A DNA stretch of 64,000 nucleotides, from NCBI GenBank assembly GCA_905182105.1, contig CAJJAR010000013.1, positions 1 to 64,000 on the forward strand, given 5' to 3'. This stretch comes from an uncultured Paracoccaceae bacterium (GTDB lineage Bacteria; Pseudomonadota; Alphaproteobacteria; Rhodobacterales; Rhodobacteraceae). The notes beneath the pieces were generated by a model, which made no database searches, was not told the DNA's origin, and was given only the letters and a program-made list of their open reading frames with translations. Positions 57,093-64,000 of this stretch are shown piece after piece. Position 1 is the first letter of the stretch. The number at the start of each line of letters is the position of its first letter. The position numbers and the translations under genes are program-made.

Positions 57093-58157
57093 TTATTTGA
57101 TGCGATTAAAATGACCCATCTTGCGATCGGTTTTCACCTCTGCTTTGCCATATAGATGCAGCGCTGTATTTGGCTCAGCAGCAAGCGTAGGTACGCGGTC
57201 CATGTCGCGACCAATTAGATTTTCCATTACAACGTCAGAGTGACGTTTCCCATCGCCCAAGGTCCAACCTGCAATGGCGCGAATATGCTGTTCAAACTGA
57301 TCAACTGCACAGCCATTTTGTGTCCAGTGGCCCGAATTATGTACGCGCGGTGCGATTTCGTTCACGATCAATCCGTTTTGGGTGACGAACAATTCGACAC
57401 CTAAAACGCCAACGTAATCCAGTGCATTCAAAATGTTTGCAGCGATTAGGATAGCATCTGTTCGCATGCTTGGAGATAGACGGGCAGGGATTGTTGTCGT
57501 ATGCAAAATACCATTGCGGTGTATGTTTTCGCCGGGATCATAGCATGCCACTTCGCCTGTAACACTACGTGCCGCAATGACTGATACTTCGTGCGTAAAG
57601 CTAACAAAGCCCTCTAACACTGCTCCGTTGCCGACCATGTCTTTGAACGCACTAGAAGCGTCGTCAGCCTTCATAATCCGCGCCTGGCCTTTCCCGTCAT
57701 AGCCAAACCGGCGCGTTTTTAGGATGGAGGGGGTACCAATGCTGTCCATTGCAGTTGCTAATGCTGAGTCATCGGGAATGTCAGCGAAAGGTGCGACGCT
57801 TAACCCAAGGCTTTGCAAGAAGTTCTTTTCGGTTAAGCGATCTTGCGAGATGCGCAAGGCTTCGCGACCTGGACGAATTGGGCGCAAAATTTCAAGTAAG
57901 TCGAGAGCGGAAGTCGGGACATTTTCGAACTCATAGGTGATTACATCGACATCAGCGGCAAAGGCATGCAAAGCATCAGCATCCTCATATGCAGCAGTCG
58001 TGACGCGATCAGCAACTTCACCAGCAGGCGGGTTAGCCCCAGGTTCAAAGATATGGGTTTTGAATCCTAAGCGGCTTGCTGCGACACTTAGCATGCGGCC
58101 CAGTTGGCCACCGCCCAAAATTCCGATCGTTGAGCCGGTTGTCAGTGTATCAGTCAT
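57093..58157 (-). CDS. purK: N5-carboxyaminoimidazole ribonucleotide synthase
   Basis: The ATP-grasp enzyme (354 residues) that carboxylates AIR to N5-CAIR with bicarbonate. Motifs are [20 protein letters not shown] near residues 9-28, [16 protein letters not shown] near 76-91, the ATP lysine region [18 protein letters not shown] near 145, and [18 protein letters not shown] near 263-280. The ATG at 58157 lies inside the end of purE (8-base overlap); upstream Met codons are also inside purE. The purEK operon acts as one step of purine synthesis. Confidence 0.96.
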   Translation of the reverse strand: MTDTLTTGSTIGILGGGQLGRMLSVAASRLGFKTHIFEPGANPPAGEVADRVTTAAYEDADALHAFAADVDVITYEFENVPTSALDLLEILRPIRPGREALRISQDRLTEKNFLQSLGLSVAPFADIPDDSALATAMDSIGTPSILKTRRFGYDGKGQARIMKADDASSAFKDMVGNGAVLEGFVSFTHEVSVIAARSVTGEVACYDPGENIHRNGILHTTTIPARLSPSMRTDAILIAANILNALDYVGVLGVELFVTQNGLIVNEIAPRVHNSGHWTQNGCAVDQFEQHIRAIAGWTLGDGKRHSDVVMENLIGRDMDRVPTLAAEPNTALHLYGKAEVKTDRKMGHFNRIK

Positions 58158-58656
58158 CAGTGGGTACATCCGGAATTGAGGCGGACAAGTCATTGCGCCA
58201 TGTGTCTAAACGGGTGGCCAGCTCGGGGTCCTGAAGGGCCAGAATACCAGCGGCCATTAACGCGGCATTGGTTGCACCCGCGCCGCCAATTGCCATAGTC
58301 GCAACGGGAAACCCACGTGGCATTTGTAGTATTGAATACAGGGAATCTACACCCGAGAGAGCCTTGGTTTGAACAGGTACACCAACAACAGGCACACGGG
58401 TTTTGGAGGCCATCATGCCTGGAAGATGCGCTGCACCGCCAGCACCAGCAATAATAACCTGCAATCCACGATCAACAGCGGTCTTGCCATACTCCCACAA
58501 CCGATCAGGCGTGCGGTGAGCTGAAACGATCTTGGCCTCATAGGGGACGCCCAGTTGATCAAGAATATCAGCGGCTTCACGCATAGTTGGCCAATCTGAT
58601 TGACTGCCCATGATAATGCCGACTTTGATTAGTGCAGTAGTTGAGTGCTGTGTCAT
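58150..58656 (-). CDS. purE: N5-carboxyaminoimidazole ribonucleotide mutase
   Basis: The 168-residue mutase that shifts the carboxyl of N5-CAIR to CAIR, taking the PurK product. Class I signs are [20 protein letters not shown] near residues 12-31, the [15 protein letters not shown] loop near 45-60 with the active His, [16 protein letters not shown] near 72, PVIGVP-like [17 protein letters not shown] and [14 protein letters not shown]. It is upstream of purK with an 8-base overlap. Confidence 0.97.
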   Translation of the reverse strand: MTQHSTTALIKVGIIMGSQSDWPTMREAADILDQLGVPYEAKIVSAHRTPDRLWEYGKTAVDRGLQVIIAGAGGAAHLPGMMASKTRVPVVGVPVQTKALSGVDSLYSILQMPRGFPVATMAIGGAGATNAALMAAGILALQDPELATRLDTWRNDLSASIPDVPTDD

Positions 58657-58739
58657 GTTGATAAGCCTCTGTTTGGCGAAGCGGGGATTATAGCGGGATG
58701 GACGTTCGAGGCAACGCTGAGAGGCACAGCTAGCAAAAA

Positions 58740-58964
58740 TTAAGCGATAATATCTGGAGTTAGCCGATCTTCGATTACCGTAATCCGGTCTTTAAGCCAT
58801 AGTTTTTGCTTTTTGAGGCGCCGTAGGGTCAATTGATCGCTAGTCCCGGCCTCAATCAATTTGCTGATCGCTTCATCCAATGCGCGATGGTCCGTACGAA
58901 ACACTTCCAATTCAACGCGTAACACGTCGTCGGTTTTCATGGATATGTCTGATTGATCGTTCAT
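58740..58964 (-). CDS. DUF465 (YdcH-like) protein
   Basis: A 74-residue all-helical protein of the DUF465/YdcH family. The conserved central coil is [20 protein letters not shown] and the C-terminal helix [20 protein letters not shown]. It is cytosolic, and no precise role is known. Met9 is a possible alternative start. It stands alone, upstream of and divergent from the hsp20 genes. Confidence 0.85.
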   Translation of the reverse strand: MNDQSDISMKTDDVLRVELEVFRTDHRALDEAISKLIEAGTSDQLTLRRLKKQKLWLKDRITVIEDRLTPDIIA

Positions 58965-59042
58965 TGCGCTGATTCTAACTCGTATTTGAAGGTTTCAACA
59001 TAAGGTGTTGAAAAGGCTACGCATAGGTATTTCATCAAAGGT

Positions 59043-59073
59043 CTTGTCGGACGGTTAATTCCTTCCCATATTA
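59043..59073 (+). promoter_or_regulatory. Candidate sigma-32 (RpoH) promoter of hsp20
   Basis: CTTGTC at 59043-59048, a 16-base spacer, and CCCATATTA at 59065-59073 match the heat-shock promoter consensus (CTTGAA with CCCCAT-T) at the right spacing. It lies 66-96 bases before the hsp20 ATG. Confidence 0.55.
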
Positions 59074-59138
59074 ATACAAGAAGGTTGCCAAGATTTGGGG
59101 CCTAAATTGACTGTCGCTTAATTAGAAGGACGTGTCGC

Positions 59139-59552
59139 ATGACCAAAATGACCCTTGCTTCGTACCCTCATATGTTGGGTTTCGAACAACTTGAACGATT
59201 GCTGGAACGCACTGCCAAAACTGGCAATGAAGGCTATCCACCATTCAATATCGAACAAAGCTCTGATCATTCTTATCGTATTACATTGGCCGTGGCTGGT
59301 TTTGCCGAAGATGAATTGGCAATCACCGTTGAGGATCGCCAGCTGGTAATTCGCGGACGAAACACAGATGACGTTGAGGGACGCGTGTTCCTGCATCGCG
59401 GAATCGCATCACGCCAATTTCAACGCTCATTTGTATTGGCTGAAGGTGTTGATGTGGGCGAAGCCGTTATGGAAAATGGACTGCTGCATATCGATTTGAC
59501 ACAGGCCAAAGCTGAAACAGTGGTCCAGACGATCAACATTAAGAAAGGATAA
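59139..59552 (+). CDS. Hsp20-family small heat-shock chaperone
   Basis: A 137-residue IbpA-like holdase. The alpha-crystallin domain runs from YPPFNIEQSSDHSYRITLAV near residue 35 through ELAITVEDRQLVIRG near 62 to FLHRGIASRQFQRSFVLAE near 86-105, with the end MENGLLHIDL. It binds unfolding proteins without ATP. A heat-shock-type promoter is visible upstream. The DUF1150 gene starts 4 bases after its stop, the usual partner in alphaproteobacteria. Confidence 0.95.
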   Translation: MTKMTLASYPHMLGFEQLERLLERTAKTGNEGYPPFNIEQSSDHSYRITLAVAGFAEDELAITVEDRQLVIRGRNTDDVEGRVFLHRGIASRQFQRSFVLAEGVDVGEAVMENGLLHIDLTQAKAETVVQTINIKKG

Positions 59553-59555
59553 GTC

Positions 59556-59792
59556 ATGCATTCAGAATATAACTTCGACGAAGAGCTGTCAGTTGATACT
59601 GACCGGATGGTTTATGTGAAGTCAGTGTTGGTGAGCGATTTACCAAGTGAAGTTCAGAAGCAAGTTGACGGCGTTAAGGAATTATTCGCAGTTCACGATG
59701 CCGATGGTAAGCAATTGGCGTTGGTTGGTAATCGTCACCTTGCCTTCGCGCTTGCCCGCCAGCATGATTATAGTCCCCAACCGTTGCACTAA
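59556..59792 (+). CDS. DUF1150 family protein
   Basis: A 78-residue protein of the DUF1150 family, which accompanies hsp20 in many alphaproteobacteria. The conserved core is DRMVYVKSVLVSDLPSEVQK at residues 16-35, then LFAVHDADGKQLALVGNRHL and AFALARQHD. It is cytosolic with no known catalytic motif. A role in the heat response is inferred from its partner only. Confidence 0.9.
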   Translation: MHSEYNFDEELSVDTDRMVYVKSVLVSDLPSEVQKQVDGVKELFAVHDADGKQLALVGNRHLAFALARQHDYSPQPLH

Positions 59793-59797
59793 ACGAG

Positions 59798-60694
59798 ATG
59801 ATGTGCTGGCTTGTATGTTTGGTTTGGCTTTTTGCAACGCCTACATATGGCCAGAATGCGTCTCTTATTTTCACGGATGAAGACTCCAAGGTGCTGAAAA
59901 CAGAAATGTTGGCGAAAGCGGACAAAGATGTTTACGTATTTTTTGCTAAGAACTTTGGGCAAAGTATCGAAAATCCAATTGTGCTGATTGGCACTAGTGA
60001 TCCAAGTTTGTTAAATGAGAATCTTTCCAAAGCCTTAAAGGAGATGGGGCGGAGGCAACAATCGTCGCCCGTTGATGTCGGTAAGTTGTGTTATGAGAAA
60101 CCGATTGGTGCCGCTGCTAATCGTTCTTATACTGTTATGTGCTGGCTGAAACCCAGGGCGTATGATCGCAGATGGTTGTCTTCAATTGCGCAACGGCTGC
60201 CTCCAATCTTAGCCCATGAGTTCACTCATCAATTACAATACTATTTGGCAAATGATGATCCGCCCCAGCGGATAAACGGCACCAAAGAATTATTGCTTGG
60301 CCCAAGTTGGATGGTCGAGGGAACCGCCGAAGTGTTCGAGCAGATTTACAGCATTCAACTTCTAGGGCAGGACGCGGCCGATACTGCTGATCAAACGTTG
60401 TTTGACATGCAGAGACGTGCACGCCGTAGTCGATTGACGCTAGCGCAGTTAGACGAAACGGGAAGTACAAAAGGACGTGGCGGCTATGGCACAGCGCGGT
60501 TTGCAGCATATGTATTGGCGCAGCGTGAAGGGCCTGGAGCGTTGCTGGAGTACTTCGCAGTCTTGGGGCAAACTAAGGATCGCGATATTGCGTTTAGCCG
60601 GGCATTTGGCATCACCTTCGATAAGTTTGAAATTGACTTTGAGCTAATCCGTCGTGATTTCGCCGCAGCGAAGAAATATGTAAAAGGACAATAA
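59798..60694 (+). CDS. Secreted HExxH protein, putative gluzincin
   Basis: A 298-residue exported protein of unknown family. A short signal peptide (CWLVCLVWLFATPTYG) precedes a domain with HEFTHQ at residues 140-145, and a downstream PSWMVEGTAEVFE with Glu174. HExxH plus a Glu about 33 residues later is the gluzincin zinc-site pattern. The C-terminal part (GGYGTARFAAYVLAQREG) fits helical domains following such sites. It starts 6 bases after DUF1150, so it may be heat-inducible with hsp20. The substrate is unknown. A metallopeptidase call rests on these motifs only. Confidence 0.65.
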   Translation: MMCWLVCLVWLFATPTYGQNASLIFTDEDSKVLKTEMLAKADKDVYVFFAKNFGQSIENPIVLIGTSDPSLLNENLSKALKEMGRRQQSSPVDVGKLCYEKPIGAAANRSYTVMCWLKPRAYDRRWLSSIAQRLPPILAHEFTHQLQYYLANDDPPQRINGTKELLLGPSWMVEGTAEVFEQIYSIQLLGQDAADTADQTLFDMQRRARRSRLTLAQLDETGSTKGRGGYGTARFAAYVLAQREGPGALLEYFAVLGQTKDRDIAFSRAFGITFDKFEIDFELIRRDFAAAKKYVKGQ

Positions 60695-60696
60695 GC

Positions 60697-61590
60697 ATGA
60701 TGAACACTTTGAAATCGTTTGAGTTCGACTGGGTCGATGCATTCACCAACAAGCCATTTGGAGGCAACGGGTGTGCAGTGGTTCATGGCGGTGCAGGGTT
60801 AAGTATGGATACTTGCCTAAGTTACGTACGTGAAACATCATTGGTTGAATGCACGTTTACCGGGCCGTCTGACGTTGCGGACATAAAAGTGCGGTACTTT
60901 CTTGCCAGCCGTGAGATTCCGTTTGCTGGCCACCCCACAATCGCAACAGTTGCCGCTATGCGTAGTCGTGGTTTGATTGGTGAAGGACCTTTGGTGTTGG
61001 AAACTTTGGCCGGGTTGGTTTCCATCATTGTTGAGGGGGCCAATATACAGATGACCCAGATTGCACCAGAGTTTGGACCCAAAGTTCCTGCTGATATAGT
61101 TGCAGCAGTGGGTGGGTTAACAGCCGATGATATCGTTGGCGAGCCGCAAGTTGTGTCTACTGGATTGCCGTTTTGCATAACTGTTCTAAAGTCCGCTGAT
61201 GCATTGAAGCGTGCATCGCTGAATTTGGATGCATTAGGGTGTTATAATACCCATCTTGGGCAGACAACGAATGATGGTATGACGCCATTTTGGGTTGTTC
61301 AGGAAGGGGCTACGCCTTTAGGGGATACGTTCTCGCGCTTGTTGTTAGCTCCACCAAGCCCGCTAGAGGATCCTTTCACAGGGTCGGCGACGGGTGCGAT
61401 GGCTGCCTATTTGTGGGCAAACGGTATGATCTCTGAACCAGCGTTTGTTGCAGAACAAGGTCATGGGATGGGCCGTGCAGGGCATGCGCAGATTAAGGTA
61501 TTAGGTCACCGCGATGCGATCACAGGTGTTGACGTCTCAGGTGAAGGTTTCGTGTTAATGTCTGGAACCATCAATCTACCTTGCTATTGA
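60697..61590 (+). CDS. PhzF-family isomerase
   Basis: A 297-residue member of the phenazine biosynthesis-like (PhzF) family, a two-domain diaminopimelate-epimerase-like fold. Motifs are FDWVDAFTNKPFGGNGCAVV near residues 9-28, the catalytic Glu region VRETSLVECTF near 45-55, YFLASREIPFAGHPTIATVA near 68-87, and the second half PLEDPFTGSATGAMAAYLW near 225-243. No other phenazine genes are present, so a metabolic isomerase of unknown substrate is likely. It starts 3 bases after the HExxH gene. Confidence 0.88.
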   Translation: MMNTLKSFEFDWVDAFTNKPFGGNGCAVVHGGAGLSMDTCLSYVRETSLVECTFTGPSDVADIKVRYFLASREIPFAGHPTIATVAAMRSRGLIGEGPLVLETLAGLVSIIVEGANIQMTQIAPEFGPKVPADIVAAVGGLTADDIVGEPQVVSTGLPFCITVLKSADALKRASLNLDALGCYNTHLGQTTNDGMTPFWVVQEGATPLGDTFSRLLLAPPSPLEDPFTGSATGAMAAYLWANGMISEPAFVAEQGHGMGRAGHAQIKVLGHRDAITGVDVSGEGFVLMSGTINLPCY

Positions 61591-61643
61591 AAAAAGTGCA
61601 GAGATGACTCTGCCCATTCTCTAGCTATCTGGGTGGGTACAGC

Positions 61644-63362
61644 TTATTCTGCAGCGATCAGGCCCATGCTTTCAAGTTTCAACAGAACTTGGTGTGCACA
61701 TGTGTCCACATCTACGTTCAATGTCTCAACACGGAGCTCTGGGTTTTCTGGAACGTCGTATGGATCAGAGATGCCTGTAAACTCTTTGATCTTGCCTTCA
61801 CGCGCCAGCTTATAAAGGCCTTTGCGGTCGCGCTTTTCACATTCCTCAATTGATGTAGCAACGTGGATCTCAAGGAATGCACCAAAGGCTTCAACGTCTT
61901 CGCGTACAGTGCGACGGGTCGTTGCGTATGGTGCGATTGGCGCACAGATTGCGATGCCGCCATTTTTAGTGATCTCTGAAGCAACATAACCGATACGGCG
62001 AATGTTCAAATCGCGGTGCTCTTTAGAAAAGCCCAGTTCGGATGATAGTTTTTTACGAACAATATCACCGTCTAAAAGCGTAACAGGGCGGCCACCCATT
62101 TCCATCAACTTAACCATCAAGGCGTTCGCGATGGTGGATTTGCCTGAGCCAGAGAAGCCAGTGAAAAACACCGTGAACCCTTGCTTGGAGCGTGGCGGTT
62201 TGGTGCGGCGTAGCTCTTTAACCACCTCTGGGAATGAGAACCATTCTGGGATTTCAAGGCCCTCAGACAGGCGACGGCGCAATTCCGTACCTGAAATATT
62301 CAATATAGTGACGTTATCTTTATCTTCGATCTCATCAATGGCTTCGTACTGTGCGCGTTCAGCAACCCAAACCATGTGTTTGAAGTCGACCATTTCGATG
62401 CCCATTTCTTCTTGATGCTCACGGAACATATCCTGCGCATCATAGGCACCGTAGAAATATTTGCCCTGAGAGTTTGAACCGGGACCTGCATGATCGCGAC
62501 CAACGATGAAGTGGGTACAACCGTGGTTCTTGCGGATCAAACCATGCCAAACCGCCTCGCGTGGGCCTGCCATGCGCATTGCAAGGTTTAGTAAAGACAT
62601 CGAAGTTGTCGCTTGTGGATACTTGTCCAACACGGCTTCGTAGCAGCGTACACGTGTAAAGTGATCAACGTCACCTGGTTTGGTCAGCCCAACAACAGGG
62701 TGAATCAAAAGGTTTGCTTGTGCCTCACGTGCGGCGCGGAATGTCAGTTCTTGGTGTGCACGGTGCAATGGGTTGCGGGTTTGGAACGCCACAACTTTGC
62801 GCCAGCCCATTTTCCGGAAATAGGCACGCAACTCGTTCGGTGTGTCGCGCTTTGCACGGAAATCATAGTGGACGGGTTGCTGGATGCCTGTAACAGGGCC
62901 TCCCAAGTAAATCTTTCCTGCTTGGTTGTGCAGATAGTTCACAGCGGGGTGCGCATCGTCGTCCGTACCATATACCTTTTCGGCTTCCTTGGCTTTGTTT
63001 GGCTCCCAACGGTCAGTGATCGTCATCGTGCCCAGAATAACACCTTCTTGATCGCGCAAAGCAATGTCTTGGCCGATCACGATGGATGCTGCAAAATCTT
63101 CAGAAACGTCGAGCGTGATTGGCATTGGCCAAAGTTCGCCCGTTGTCAGACGCATGCCGTCCACGACACCGTTGTAGTCATCCTCGGACAAAAATCCTTT
63201 AAGCGGGTTGAACCCGCCGTTCATCAATAGCTCAAGATCGCAAATCTGGCGCGGTGAAAGATCGTGACTGGTTAGTTCACCAGCTTCCACTTTTAGCGTT
63301 TGCGCAGATTCATAAGATACATAAAGCTCTGGGATAGGAGCTAGGTTACTCAACATGGTCAT
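61644..63362 (-). CDS. Bifunctional sulfate adenylyltransferase / adenylylsulfate kinase
   Basis: A 572-residue fusion that activates sulfate to APS and then PAPS. The ATP sulfurylase domain (about residues 1-390) has VAFQTRNPLHRAHQELT near residue 195-211 and the GRDHAGPGSNSQGKYFYGAY segment near 290-309. The C-terminal APS kinase domain (about 390-572) has the P-loop GFSGSGKSTIANAL, DGDIVRKKLSSELGFS, RDLNIRRIGYVASEI and CEKRDRKGLYKLAREG. This order (Sat then CysC) is typical of Rhodobacteraceae. Met3 is an alternative start. It feeds cysteine and methionine synthesis. Confidence 0.95.
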   Translation of the reverse strand: MTMLSNLAPIPELYVSYESAQTLKVEAGELTSHDLSPRQICDLELLMNGGFNPLKGFLSEDDYNGVVDGMRLTTGELWPMPITLDVSEDFAASIVIGQDIALRDQEGVILGTMTITDRWEPNKAKEAEKVYGTDDDAHPAVNYLHNQAGKIYLGGPVTGIQQPVHYDFRAKRDTPNELRAYFRKMGWRKVVAFQTRNPLHRAHQELTFRAAREAQANLLIHPVVGLTKPGDVDHFTRVRCYEAVLDKYPQATTSMSLLNLAMRMAGPREAVWHGLIRKNHGCTHFIVGRDHAGPGSNSQGKYFYGAYDAQDMFREHQEEMGIEMVDFKHMVWVAERAQYEAIDEIEDKDNVTILNISGTELRRRLSEGLEIPEWFSFPEVVKELRRTKPPRSKQGFTVFFTGFSGSGKSTIANALMVKLMEMGGRPVTLLDGDIVRKKLSSELGFSKEHRDLNIRRIGYVASEITKNGGIAICAPIAPYATTRRTVREDVEAFGAFLEIHVATSIEECEKRDRKGLYKLAREGKIKEFTGISDPYDVPENPELRVETLNVDVDTCAHQVLLKLESMGLIAAE

Positions 63363-63563
63363 AATAAACGTCTCGTTTTTGCCTGTGCCAAATCGTTTGG
63401 CTTCTCAGGCACGGGGGTAGGCTCTGAATGTAGCAAAAGTCTAGCAATGGGAGCATAAAATCCATAAAAATGTGGATCTCCACCGAAAAACCGCTCTTTT
63501 ACACGCAATATAGCTGATCTGGAGGCCCGTTGGCCTATTTTCTATATCCTTAGTCCGACAAAC

Positions 63564-63599
63564 GAATAAGGGAAAAGCTGGTTGGCCTTTCCCTTATTC
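63564..63599 (-). terminator. Hairpin after trxB
   Basis: A 12-bp perfect stem (63564-63575 with 63588-63599) around a 12-base loop lies 21 bases beyond the trxB stop. It is terminator-like; the following T-content on the minus strand is modest. Confidence 0.65.
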
Positions 63600-63620
63600 C
63601 GTCGATTTTGGAGTGAGGCC

Positions 63621-64000
63621 TTATTCGTTTTCAGCAATCCATCGTTCAGCCTCAAGTGCCGCCATGCAGCCCATTCCAGCTGATGTCACAGCTTGACGGT
63701 ATTTGTGATCTGTAAGATCGCCAGCCGCAAAAACACCGGGAATTGATGTTTCTGTGCTGTCTGGTTTTGTCACAACGTAGCCACCCATATGGGTTTCCAA
63801 AACGTCTTTGACCAATTCATTTGCAGGCGCATGACCGATGGCAACAAACACGCCCTTGCATGGGATGTCTTTGATTTCTCCAGTTTCAACGTGTTTCACC
63901 TTGATACCTTCAACGCCCAAAGGAGCATCGGTGCCGTAGACTTCGTCAAGTTGATGGAACCACAATGGTTCGATCTTCGGATTCTTCTTAAGGCGATCGA
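63621..64000 (-). CDS. trxB: Thioredoxin-disulfide reductase (C-terminal part)
   Basis: A flavoenzyme that reduces thioredoxin with NADPH; only the last 126 codons or so lie inside the window. The visible part runs from RLKKNPKIEPLW at the window edge through VKHVETGEIKDIPCKGVFVA, the GVFVAIGHAPANEL segment, the FAD-binding GVFAAGDLTDHKYRQAVTSA and GMGCMAALEAERWI end, all typical of TrxB. The N-terminal FAD and CxxC regions are outside the window. It is cut by the window end, not truncated biologically. Confidence 0.93.
   Translation of the reverse strand, partial: DRLKKNPKIEPLWFHQLDEVYGTDAPLGVEGIKVKHVETGEIKDIPCKGVFVAIGHAPANELVKDVLETHMGGYVVTKPDSTETSIPGVFAAGDLTDHKYRQAVTSAGMGCMAALEAERWIAENE

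Overview
The window looks like chromosome from an alphaproteobacterium of the Rhodobacteraceae (Roseobacter group), at moderate GC. The evidence is the protein families and their neighbours: glyQ-DUF6446-glyS followed by a PPDK-like PEP-binding protein, purA-DUF2842, Hsp20-DUF1150, a fused sulfate adenylyltransferase/APS kinase, a NuoE-NuoF fusion of the formate dehydrogenase beta type, and a SAM-II riboswitch before metZ. No rRNA, tRNA, CRISPR array, prophage, insertion sequence or replication origin was recognised by eye.

Layout. 0.1-5.4 kb: amidase, a 2OG-oxygenase-like protein, a GNAT remnant, an ACT-domain protein, pyrG and secG. 5.5-7.2 kb: a compact cobalt-type nitrile hydratase operon (alpha, beta, activator). 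7.2-9.7 kb: a broken DUF6524 gene, purA, DUF2842 and an MFS remnant. 9.8-14.5 kb: thiamine pyrophosphokinase, two tandem EamA transporters, sdaA and a GST. 14.6-20.9 kb: a co-directional run rpiA, gor, hflK, hflC, DUF2065 and a DegP-type protease, closed by a UUCG terminator. 20.9-30.8 kb: a lipoprotein, ferredoxin, a nonsense-interrupted secreted gene, purD, xseA, folE2, metZ with its riboswitch, and ftsY-eamA-yciB. 30.8-40.4 kb is the most disturbed part: broken lytic transglycosylase, an orphan formate-dehydrogenase-type beta subunit, a frameshifted AlkB-like gene, trkH, an aruI-like ThDP enzyme, and a trypsin-fold/peptidoglycan-binding gene with two nonsense codons. 40.6-51 kb: glyQ, DUF6446, glyS, PPDK-like protein, cell wall hydrolase, folB, folP, glmM. 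51-58.7 kb: EamA with a broken Asp/Glu racemase, ilvC divergent from two Lrp regulators, a fifth EamA, NUDIX, lipase, purK, purE. 58.7-64 kb: YdcH-like, Hsp20-DUF1150, a secreted HExxH protein, PhzF, sat/cysC, and trxB cut by the window end.

Themes. Purine synthesis (purA, purD, purE, purK), folate synthesis (folE2, folB, folP), sulfur and methionine metabolism (metZ, sat/cysC) and membrane proteostasis (hflK, hflC, degP, hsp20) are represented by intact genes scattered along the window. I saw no novel multi-gene system. The most striking property is gene decay: at least eight accessory genes are broken by in-frame stops, frameshifts or truncation, while every housekeeping gene is intact. Five EamA-family exporters in 64 kb, the formate-dehydrogenase beta subunit with no adjacent alpha subunit, and the PPDK-like protein with an altered ATP-grasp end are the other points worth checking.
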